Of a DNA stretch of 64,000 bases, positions 57,367 to 64,000 are shown one piece after another. A program made the translations under genes and the position numbers. Each line of letters begins with the position of its first letter. The stretch's first letter is position 1. Below the pieces are notes generated by a model. It was not told where the DNA came from. It made no database searches and was given only the letters and a program-made list of their open reading frames with translations. This DNA is from a virus, in the IMG/VR virus record IMGVR_UViG_3300025645_000054, positions 1-64,000 of that record; one strand, 5' to 3'.

Positions 57367-57633
57367 ATGACTGATACCAACACACCCGAGACTGATGCTA
57401 CCTACCTCGTCGCCGAGAATGAACTGCGCCAGTTCGTAGAGCGCATTGAGCGTCTGGACCAAGAGAAGAAAGACCTCGCCGAACAGCAGAAGGAAACTCT
57501 GGCCGAGGCCAAGGCCCGAGGCTATGATACCCGGATCCTGCGGATGATCATCGCCCAACGCAAGCGTGACAAGGATGACCTAGCCCATGAAGAGGCGATC
57601 CTCGAGATGTACAAAGAAGCACTGGGAATGTGA
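57367..57633 (+). CDS. GapR-like DNA-binding protein (DUF2312)
   Basis: 88 residues from the ATG at 57367 (MTDTNTPETDATYLVAENEL), with GGAG seven bases upstream; the frame also opens at 57286. LRQFVERIERLDQEKKDLAE, AKARGYDTRILRMIIAQRKR and EEAILEMYKEALGM are the DUF2312/GapR pattern of Alphaproteobacteria, which in Caulobacter binds overtwisted DNA. Here it may organise replicating phage DNA. A strong taxonomic pointer. Confidence 0.92.
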   Translation: MTDTNTPETDATYLVAENELRQFVERIERLDQEKKDLAEQQKETLAEAKARGYDTRILRMIIAQRKRDKDDLAHEEAILEMYKEALGM

Positions 57634-58037
57634 TGCAAGCAAAGCTCAGAAAACAGATCCGGCAACTCCGGACACTGGGCTTTGATCGAGATCAAATGGT
57701 TCTGGTCCTGTCCCCGCCAGCGTATAAGAAACTGGCGAAGGACGGGATCTTTCTGATCTCTGAGGGGCACTGGGAAGGGGTAAGGCTGGAGATAGCCAAG
57801 TATCCACTCGTCCTTGCCTATGTCTGGGCCCCTTACCACAGCTATGATCTCCGTCAGTACCCCGATGGGATGGTGAAGATCCTCGTCAACAATGCTGACC
57901 ACAGGATCTTGGATATGCCCCGATTGGTGGCCCCTTCGGGGGACATCCTTCACTTCAGTCCGGAGCAGACCAAAGGTGTCGGCCCCGGGCGGATCAATAT
58001 CACTGGGACACTGGTGGCTATTGCTCCGATTGCATAG
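57633..58037 (+). CDS. hypothetical protein
   Basis: 134 residues from the ATG at 57633, overlapping the GapR stop by one base (TGATG). MQAKLRKQIRQLRTLGFDRD, then strands (QMVLVLSPPAYKKLAKDGIF) and VKILVNNADHRILDMPRLVA. Not recognised. Confidence 0.6.
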   Translation: MQAKLRKQIRQLRTLGFDRDQMVLVLSPPAYKKLAKDGIFLISEGHWEGVRLEIAKYPLVLAYVWAPYHSYDLRQYPDGMVKILVNNADHRILDMPRLVAPSGDILHFSPEQTKGVGPGRINITGTLVAIAPIA

Positions 58038-58062
58038 TAATGTCCGACATTTCCCTGCAATC
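58028..58062. promoter_or_regulatory. variant inverted operator motif
   Basis: GATTGCATAGTAATG (58028-58042) and CATTTCCCTGCAATC (58048-58062) form an imperfect inverted repeat around TCCGA. The right arm matches CATTTCCATGCAAT with one change. Located in the gap before the gene at 58075. Confidence 0.55.
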
Positions 58063-58074
58063 TAACTAGGTCTC

Positions 58075-58539
58075 ATGAAGTTCTTGACATACAAGGACTT
58101 AATGAGCAAAAGTGTACCCCCTTGGAAGCAAGCCGAGCGAGATTTTGAAGGTTTCTTCAATGACATGGGCAAGAAGGCCTATGTCCATCGCCTCACAGAC
58201 ACCGCCGCGGCCAAGGCCACGGGGGGCAAGGGGGCCTTCGTCGTCGCCCAGCCCTCAGATTACATCGGGGTGATGCCGGGGATCACCTTTTTTGGGGAGG
58301 TGAAATCCTCACAAGACCTTGTGTCTTTCCCCCACAGCAACATCAAGCGCAACCAACTGGCTCAGTCCCGACGGATCATCGCCGCCGGCGGCTCCTACCT
58401 CTTCTTCATCAAGAGTGAACATTTCAAAGAATGGTTCCTCGTTCCCGCTCAATTCTTCATCGCCAACATCAAGGGGAAGAAGTCCACAAAATGGACCGAT
58501 CTCGCCGAATACAAGTGGAACCCCAATGAACTTTCCTGA
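58075..58539 (+). CDS. PD-(D/E)xK endonuclease, Holliday junction resolvase-like
   Basis: 154 residues. QPSDYIGVMPGITFFGEVKS gives D...E-V-K, the PD-(D/E)xK core, followed by helix LAQSRRIIAAGGSYLFFIKS. The size and pattern resemble RecU/VRR-NUC-type resolvases. It should process recombination intermediates with the Mre11/Rad50 pair. It overlaps the next gene by 14 bases. Confidence 0.8.
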   Translation: MKFLTYKDLMSKSVPPWKQAERDFEGFFNDMGKKAYVHRLTDTAAAKATGGKGAFVVAQPSDYIGVMPGITFFGEVKSSQDLVSFPHSNIKRNQLAQSRRIIAAGGSYLFFIKSEHFKEWFLVPAQFFIANIKGKKSTKWTDLAEYKWNPNELS

Positions 58540-59074
58540 CATCATGGTCGACATCGAGACCACCGGCACTCAGCCAGAGCGCACCAATATGATCCAGCTG
58601 GCAGCTGTCCGGTTCAACCTCAAGACAGGGGACGTGGACACGAATTTCTTCGACCGCTGCCTCCTGCCTCTCCCCACCCGTTTCTGGGATGAGGATACCC
58701 GCACTTGGTGGTCCAAGATGCCAAAGATCCTGGACGGGATCTGGGGCCGCATGGAACCCCCCGCGAAGGTCATGCAGGATTTCGGCCGATGGGCTGGTCA
58801 TGAGAACGAAGCGGAGACCCTGCATTTTTGGGGGAAGCCTATCAGTTTCGATTACGCGTTCGTGGCCAGCTACTTCCGGGACATGGGTCAGATCAATCCG
58901 TTCCACTTCCGTATGGCGCAGGACCAGAACACCTTCATCCGCGCACGGTACTTCCCTGAAGACCCTCCCCCGATCGAGAAGGAAATCGAGTTCATGGGGG
59001 ACGCACACAACGCTCTCCACGATGCCCTTCATCAGGTCCGCGTGGTCCTCGAGGCATATGAAAGAACACGATAA
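58526..59074 (+). CDS. DEDDh 3'-5' exonuclease (DnaQ/RNase T-like)
   Basis: 182 residues from the ATG at 58526. MVDIETTG (D-x-E), HFWGKPISFDYAFVASYF (second Asp) and DAHNALHDALHQVRVV (H-x4-D) give the DEDDh set. It could proofread or degrade single strands; the polymerase has its own exonuclease domain, so a different role such as host DNA or RNA decay is likely. Confidence 0.88.
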   Translation: MNFPDIMVDIETTGTQPERTNMIQLAAVRFNLKTGDVDTNFFDRCLLPLPTRFWDEDTRTWWSKMPKILDGIWGRMEPPAKVMQDFGRWAGHENEAETLHFWGKPISFDYAFVASYFRDMGQINPFHFRMAQDQNTFIRARYFPEDPPPIEKEIEFMGDAHNALHDALHQVRVVLEAYERTR

Positions 59075-59075
59075 T

Positions 59076-59609
59076 ATGGGAAAACACAGCAACTTTCTTC
59101 GTCGGAAACATGATCAGTATTTCACTCCGGAGAAACCGGTGTTCTCTCTGGTCCCGTACCTCCCACAGGATACTTTCACGTTCATAGAACCCTGTGCTGG
59201 AGACGGCCGGTTGGTATGTCACTTGGAGCGAAACACGTCGGGAGTTTGTGTCGGAGCTTATGACATCGACCCTAAACCTGGAGATTTCCACGTCAGATCA
59301 GGGGATGCTTTTGACCCTGTGGATGTATCAGTAGATTTCTTCATTACCAACCCCCCGTGGACCCGTCAGATCCTGCACCCGATGATCATTCACCTGTCGG
59401 ACATGAAACCCACTTGGCTCCTGTTCGACGGTGATTGGCTATTCACCAAGCAGGCCAAGCCATACCTGCCCCGCCTGAAGAAGGTCGTGGCTGTGGGGCG
59501 GGTCAGCTGGATGGAGAACGGGACCAGTGGAAAAGACAACGCAGCTTGGTACCTCTTCGACCGGGGGAACAACCAACAGACAGAATTTTATGGAAAGGAC
59601 GCAGCATGA
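59076..59609 (+). CDS. adenine-type DNA methyltransferase-like protein
   Basis: 177 residues from the ATG at 59076 (MGKHSNFLRRKHDQYFTPEK). FIEPCAGDGRLVCHLE is SAM motif I and VDFFITNPPWTRQI holds the NPPW motif IV of N6-adenine/N4-cytosine enzymes. No target-recognition domain is visible and the protein is short. It might protect phage DNA or be structural. Overlaps the next start by four bases. Confidence 0.8.
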   Translation: MGKHSNFLRRKHDQYFTPEKPVFSLVPYLPQDTFTFIEPCAGDGRLVCHLERNTSGVCVGAYDIDPKPGDFHVRSGDAFDPVDVSVDFFITNPPWTRQILHPMIIHLSDMKPTWLLFDGDWLFTKQAKPYLPRLKKVVAVGRVSWMENGTSGKDNAAWYLFDRGNNQQTEFYGKDAA

Positions 59610-60514
59610 AATATGTGACAGTCGGCGATCCCCACCTGGGGCGCAAGTTTCGTACCGGCGTCCCGCTGCACCGTATCGGTGACCGCGAGGCGATGGTGTG
59701 GGCCCAGTTCGAGAAAGAACTGAAATCCCATGATGGGGACATCCACATCAACATGGGAGATCTCTTCGACAAATTTGTCGTCAGCCCTGAAGTCGTCCTC
59801 CGTGCTGCGGACCTGTATCTCAACGCGGCGAAGAACCTCCCCAGCTGCCGCTTCTACGTGCTCCGTGGCAACCACGATGCCTCAAAAGACACGACCAAGC
59901 GGTCTTCCTTTGATATCTTCACCCAACTGGTCGCGGGAGCGCCTAACATCTCTGTGGTCTCCTCAACTCAGGTTGTCGATGGCACGATCGGACTCGTTGG
60001 CTATGATCCGTTTGTCCCTGTCGTAGACCAGATTGAGGAGCTGCCGGATGAACTAGACGTGGTCTATATGCACCACGACTTCGTGGATTTTGGCGGTGAC
60101 CATGTCATCCCGACAGAGCTTCTGGCCCGCAGGGGTATCTTCAAAGTGGTCAATGGCCACGATCACCTGAAGCGTACCGAGAAGCGCCATGGTGTGACCG
60201 TGGAGCTCACCGGTTCCATGCAGCCCTACACCCACGCCGAGGATGACACGGGAGACTGGTACCAGACGCACACGCTGGAAACCATTCCCGGGGACTGCAC
60301 CAACCTGAACATTCGGGTGCTGCTGACAGAGGGTGAGATCCTGCCTGAGGACCTCGACTGTCTGTCCCTGATCGGCAAGCGCGTGGTCGAGGGAGAGCAA
60401 GACCTCGAGGTCGACACCACGGAATTTGACACCTTCGACATCCACACCGCGCTGTCCGAGGCTGTGCACCCGGAGGTCCGGGCCCTCATCATGGAGAAAT
60501 TCGATGCTGCGTAA
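59606..60514 (+). CDS. Mre11/SbcD-like recombination nuclease subunit
   Basis: 302 residues. Metallophosphatase motifs: VGDPHLGR (D8, H10), NMGDLFDKF, VLRGNHDASKD, VYMHHDF and VNGHDH. It is paired with the Rad50-like gene immediately downstream (11-base overlap), the T4 gp47/gp46 arrangement. The pair resects DNA ends for recombination-dependent replication and may help degrade host DNA. Confidence 0.92.
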   Translation: MKYVTVGDPHLGRKFRTGVPLHRIGDREAMVWAQFEKELKSHDGDIHINMGDLFDKFVVSPEVVLRAADLYLNAAKNLPSCRFYVLRGNHDASKDTTKRSSFDIFTQLVAGAPNISVVSSTQVVDGTIGLVGYDPFVPVVDQIEELPDELDVVYMHHDFVDFGGDHVIPTELLARRGIFKVVNGHDHLKRTEKRHGVTVELTGSMQPYTHAEDDTGDWYQTHTLETIPGDCTNLNIRVLLTEGEILPEDLDCLSLIGKRVVEGEQDLEVDTTEFDTFDIHTALSEAVHPEVRALIMEKFDAA

Positions 60515-62270
60515 GCTCTACATCAACCACATGTTTCGACATAACGATGTGACTTTTGAGTTCCAAAAGGGACTGACAGGGATCATCGGCCCCAACGAGA
60601 GTGGCAAGAGCCTGATCACAGAAGCGGTTCGCTATGCTCTGTTTGGTTCGCAGGCCCTGCGCGGGACCTCTGAGGATTACAAAAAGCTGCATGTCGAACT
60701 GGACTTCACAGTTTCTGACGTTGACTACCACGTCACCCGGAAGGGCAGTCGCGCCGAACTGACTGGTGGGGTACAGGCCACGGCCACCAAGCCGGTGAAT
60801 GAAGCCCTCATTCGGATCCTTGGCTACAACCTGACTGTGTTCGACGTGGCCAACGCCTGCAACCAAGGTCAGGTCGAGGCGCTGTCAGACATGCGGCCGG
60901 CCGAGCGCAAGGCCATGGTTGATCAAACAGTGGGTCTCGATGTCCTCGACGGGATCATCAAGTTCTGCGGCGACGAGGGCAACGCGCTGAAGCGCGAGGC
61001 TCAGGGACTGGAGCGGACCCTGATCGCACCTGTGGCCCCGGAAGTGCCCGAGGATATAATGGACGTCGCGGACGCAGAGGCCGAGCTGGCCGAGGCCGAG
61101 TTCCTGTCCAACGAGTATCTGCAGCTGAAGGGGGCCCTGTCTTCGGCCCCTGTGAAGCCCAAGAAGCCCAAGGCCTGTAAGGTCAAGGACCCCATCGAGG
61201 TACTGGAGGCGATCTTGGAACGCCGTAAGACTTTGATCTCCTCGATCGCCAACACCCAGCGTCTGCAGAAAGAACTGGACCTGCCTTTCACTTCGATCGC
61301 AGAGATCAATGGCTACGAGGAACAACACGCGGCCTATGACCTCTGGGTCTCTAAGAAGAAGTTGCTGGATCAGGGCAACCTCGAGTGCCCCGATTGCGGA
61401 CACTCCTGGCCCGTGGCCGAGGGACTGGACCAATACGCCGATGTGGTGGAGGTCTCACCCCCTTCTATGACCCGGGCCGCGATCGCCACCCAGCGCGGTC
61501 TGCATGAGAACTATGCCAAGCTGGAGAGCTTCCGGACCCGGGCCGCGGCCTATGAAGAAGAGCTGGCCGAGACGACGGACCGCTCAGAGGATCTGAAGGT
61601 TCGTCGGGATTGGGAGCAGGAGCAGCTGACCTATGAGAGCCAGCTGGTTGCGTACAAGACCTACTCAGAGGGTCTGGAAGAGAAGCAAGCCCAGTTCGAA
61701 CTGCTGGAGGGGTGGCCTGAGGTCAAGCAAAGCCTGACCCAGGTACTGGCGATCTCCCGGGGCTACGCCAAGGACAAGGCCGTCTTTGACAAGCAACAGC
61801 GGGTCTATGAAGAGAACCGCCAAGTGCATGAAGATCTGGTGTATCGGGCCGAGTGTTTCCTCCAGAGCCGAAAGGCTGTCGGGGATCTGAAACTGCGGAT
61901 CAAGACACACCTGTTGCCCTCGCTGAACAGCGTGGCGTCCCTGTTGCTGAACCGCATGACCGGTGGGGAGCGCTCACTGGTCCAGATCGACACGGATTTT
62001 GAGATCCTGATCGACGACCAGCGTCTCCACACTCTTTCAGGATCCGGTAAGGCGGTGGCCAATCTGGCTGTCCGCTTGGCCCTTGGCCAGATCCTGACCA
62101 ACCGGGTCTTCTCTGTATTCATGGCTGACGAGATCGATGCCTCCATGGATGAAGAGCGGGCTGCGTACACCGCCGAGGCCCTGCGACGTCTCACCAATCA
62201 AGTGGCCCAAGTGATCCAAGTGACCCACAAACGGCCAGAAACCGATCACACAATCGAGCTGAATAAATGA
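60504..62270 (+). CDS. Rad50/SbcC-like recombination ATPase
   Basis: 588 residues from the ATG at 60504. Walker A is GIIGPNESGKSL (residues 26-37). A coiled coil carries a CPDC zinc hook near 295 (LECPDCGHSW), and a second coil leads to the signature region LHTLSGSGKAVANLAVRLAL and Walker B VFSVFMADEIDASMDEERAA. It forms the complex with the Mre11-like subunit. It is compact compared with bacterial SbcC (~1000), as in T4 gp46-type phage proteins. Confidence 0.92.
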   Translation: MLRKLYINHMFRHNDVTFEFQKGLTGIIGPNESGKSLITEAVRYALFGSQALRGTSEDYKKLHVELDFTVSDVDYHVTRKGSRAELTGGVQATATKPVNEALIRILGYNLTVFDVANACNQGQVEALSDMRPAERKAMVDQTVGLDVLDGIIKFCGDEGNALKREAQGLERTLIAPVAPEVPEDIMDVADAEAELAEAEFLSNEYLQLKGALSSAPVKPKKPKACKVKDPIEVLEAILERRKTLISSIANTQRLQKELDLPFTSIAEINGYEEQHAAYDLWVSKKKLLDQGNLECPDCGHSWPVAEGLDQYADVVEVSPPSMTRAAIATQRGLHENYAKLESFRTRAAAYEEELAETTDRSEDLKVRRDWEQEQLTYESQLVAYKTYSEGLEEKQAQFELLEGWPEVKQSLTQVLAISRGYAKDKAVFDKQQRVYEENRQVHEDLVYRAECFLQSRKAVGDLKLRIKTHLLPSLNSVASLLLNRMTGGERSLVQIDTDFEILIDDQRLHTLSGSGKAVANLAVRLALGQILTNRVFSVFMADEIDASMDEERAAYTAEALRRLTNQVAQVIQVTHKRPETDHTIELNK

Positions 62271-62605
62271 ATGACCTGCTGAAAACAAATCGGTGTCCTC
62301 ACGACATCGCCGAGAAGCTGGACATCCCACTGGCCAAGGCGCGCAAGATGGTGATGGACTGCAATTTTGAACTTGAGGGCTGGGGCCGGCCGGGGCTGCA
62401 GAAGCACATCATCTCCCGCAAGCGGTCCACGGCCAGCTGGCCCCAGCACCACCGGGAGCGGATCCATCAGTTTCAAAAGCTCCACGATCAGGGGCGCATC
62501 AACATTTGTCAGGGTAAGGACGGGGACTTCTGCATTCTCTATGCCCTCCCCAACCGTGTTCAGATCTCGCGGGATCCATACTTTTTCGTGGAAAGGGGCT
62601 ACTGA
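62267..62605 (+). CDS. hypothetical basic protein
   Basis: 112 residues: MNDLLKTNRCPHDIAEKLDI, PLAKARKMVMDCNFELEGWG, RKRSTASWPQHHRERIHQFQ. The N-terminus could be a small HTH (DIAEKLDIPLAKARKMV). Coupled to the Rad50-like gene (ATGA) and to the kinase gene. Function not recognised. Confidence 0.6.
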   Translation: MNDLLKTNRCPHDIAEKLDIPLAKARKMVMDCNFELEGWGRPGLQKHIISRKRSTASWPQHHRERIHQFQKLHDQGRINICQGKDGDFCILYALPNRVQISRDPYFFVERGY

Positions 62606-63159
62606 TGCTGATCGGAATTGTAGGCAAGAAGGGGGCCGGTAAGGACACCGCGGCCGAGGGTCTTCTGGAGATGGGGTTCGTCAACCTGAAGATGGCGGAT
62701 ACCCTGAAGGATATGCTGCGGGCGTTGTACGCCTGTGCGCAGATCCCGATCGAGATGGTTGAGCGGAAAGTTGAGGGGGACTTGAAAGAGGTCCCCTGTG
62801 ACATTCTTCAAGGTCAGACGCCCCGCCACGCGATGCAAACATTGGGGACAGAGTGGCGCAACATGATCGGGCGCGACCTCTGGACCGACATTTGGCGATC
62901 TCGTCTCGAGGCATGTGCCCGCGAGGGACGGCCCGTTGTCTGCACTGACATCCGGTTTCAGCATGAGCTCGACCTGCTGACGGAACTGGGTGGGTTTGCC
63001 ATTCGTATCGAACGCCCCGATCTGTTCTCCACAGATGGGCACATTTCTGAGACGGAAATGCTGGATCTGCAGGTGGACGTCGTTCTCACCAACGATGGCG
63101 AAAAAGAAGATCTCCAGATCGCCATGACCTACCTCTTAACTTCAGGACTTCTCAAATGA
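62605..63159 (+). CDS. deoxynucleoside monophosphate kinase
   Basis: 184 residues. Walker A GIVGKKGAGKDTAAEGLLE, then FVNLKMADTLKDMLRALYAC, MQTLGTEWRNMIGRDLW and VVCTDIRFQHELDLLTELGG. This is the phage dNMP kinase pattern (T4 gp1-like order: P-loop, QxLGT, D-x-R-F). It supplies dNDPs for replication, together with ThyX. Confidence 0.9.
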   Translation: MLIGIVGKKGAGKDTAAEGLLEMGFVNLKMADTLKDMLRALYACAQIPIEMVERKVEGDLKEVPCDILQGQTPRHAMQTLGTEWRNMIGRDLWTDIWRSRLEACAREGRPVVCTDIRFQHELDLLTELGGFAIRIERPDLFSTDGHISETEMLDLQVDVVLTNDGEKEDLQIAMTYLLTSGLLK

Positions 63160-63998
63160 CCACAACTGTTGAAATGATCGCAGACTCGATATCCCCCGAG
63201 GGTATTCGTCTGCCAACCATGGTGCTCCGGAACCCCCGGATGATCCACTCCGAGTTCATGACCCACCGTGTGGTTTCACGAAACGCCTCATCCTCCCGGG
63301 CCATCCCCCTGAAGCGGGCCCGGGCCGACATCCGGAACGACCCCGCCTATCCAGCTTCATGGGGGTCGAACCAGCGTGGTATGCAGGCCGGCTCAGATCT
63401 CTCTGGCTGGCGTCTGGGGCTGACCAAAGCCGCATGGAACCACCATCGGCGCATGTCCTTGTTCTGCTCCTGGCTCACCGAGAAGGCCGGGGCCCACAAA
63501 CAAATCGGCAACCGCCTGACCGAGACCCACAGCCACATCTCACTGGTGGTGACGGCCACGTCATGGGCCAATTTCGAGGCCCTGCGGGACCACCCCGATG
63601 CGGATCCCACGATCCAGCTGACCGCCCGGGCCATTAAGGAGTGTATGGCCGCTTCGACCCCCACGCTGTTGCACCCGGGTGAGTGGCATCTTCCCTTCGT
63701 CAAGGAATACGAACAGGAGAGCTTCACTCTGGCGGAGTGCAAGGTCATGTCCGTGGCCCGCACCGCGCGTATCTCCTACAACACCCATGACGGCAAGCAC
63801 TCCTCACTGGAGAATGACCAGCTTCTCTATGACCAGCTGATGGGGTTCCCGGTCCATGCCTCACCTTTTGAGCATCAAGCGACCCCGGACAAGAAGTGGT
63901 CCCGCAACCGCTGGGGCAAGCCCGATCTTCATGGGAACATCTATGGTTGGATACAGCACCGCAAGATGATCGAGGGGGAGGCCATCCATGAGTACTGA
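63156..63998 (+). CDS. thyX: FAD-dependent thymidylate synthase ThyX
   Basis: 280 residues. FMTHRVVSRNASSSRAIPLK is the ThyX signature (H-R-x2-S-x-N-x2-S-x-R); HLPFVKEYEQESFTLAECKV and SPFEHQATPDKKWSRNRWGK follow. It makes dTMP from dUMP with folate and FAD. The stop (TGA) overlaps an ATG on the last bases of the window, so another gene follows. The insertion near WGSNQRGMQAGSDLSG is typical of phage-type ThyX. Confidence 0.9.
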   Translation: MTTTVEMIADSISPEGIRLPTMVLRNPRMIHSEFMTHRVVSRNASSSRAIPLKRARADIRNDPAYPASWGSNQRGMQAGSDLSGWRLGLTKAAWNHHRRMSLFCSWLTEKAGAHKQIGNRLTETHSHISLVVTATSWANFEALRDHPDADPTIQLTARAIKECMAASTPTLLHPGEWHLPFVKEYEQESFTLAECKVMSVARTARISYNTHDGKHSSLENDQLLYDQLMGFPVHASPFEHQATPDKKWSRNRWGKPDLHGNIYGWIQHRKMIEGEAIHEY

Positions 63999-64000
63999 TG

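Overview
The window is the larger part of a tailed, temperate double-stranded DNA phage with a lambda-like siphovirus morphogenesis plan. The host is most likely an alphaproteobacterium, probably a marine Rhodobacterales species. Pointers to this are the GC-rich DNA, a MucR/Ros-type regulator, a GapR-like (DUF2312) DNA-binding protein, a SleB-type cell wall hydrolase, a ThyX thymidylate synthase and an attP built on the 3' half of a tRNA-Lys(TTT). Phage genes lie on both sides of attP, so this looks like a free or circularised phage genome rather than an integrated prophage. Both window edges are open: a tail-fibre gene runs off the left edge and a new start codon sits on the last three bases.

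Left arm (1-30,737, minus strand, read right to left): large terminase, portal, a small Cys-bearing protein, a prohead protease with a probable nested scaffold, decoration protein, major capsid protein, head-tail connector genes, major tail protein, the G/GT tail chaperone pair with a slippery heptamer TTTTTTC, tape measure, minor tail proteins M and L, an NlpC/P60 protein and a JAMM protein (lambda K split and in reversed order), tail tip I and J, then adhesin genes: collagen-like fibre, beta-propeller-like protein, DUF4376-like protein and two or more fibres sharing an N-terminal module. Strong terminators follow the capsid and major tail genes. A lone Arc-type repressor gene sits on the opposite strand beside the major tail gene.

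Centre (30,738-36,669): a divergent control region, three small early genes (one a possible small terminase), a primase-polymerase/SF3 helicase, a terminator, one compositionally different gene of unknown function, and then over 1 kb of largely non-coding DNA. That stretch holds hairpins, perfect palindromes, ten copies of CCCGCG, two large back-to-back inverted-repeat structures and a duplicated leader.

Right arm (36,670-64,000, plus strand): endolysin, then about thirty short, tightly overlapping genes, mostly of unknown function but including a methylase-like protein, HNH proteins and a RelA/SpoT-type HD hydrolase. These are followed by a control cassette (MucR, KTSC protein, excisionase, tyrosine integrase, attP, repressor) and a replication, recombination and nucleotide module: SNF2-like helicase, possible SSB, family A DNA polymerase, HD nucleotidase, GapR-like protein, PD-(D/E)xK nuclease, DEDDh exonuclease, adenine methylase-like protein, Mre11/Rad50-like pair, dNMP kinase and ThyX.

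Three regulatory motif families recur between right-arm genes and look phage-specific: a palindrome TTGCGTAA-S-TTACGCAA, an operator-like CATTTCCATGCAAT associated with the MucR gene, and a leader in which the Shine-Dalgarno sequence sits in a mini-hairpin with a GNRA loop three to four bases before the start codon.
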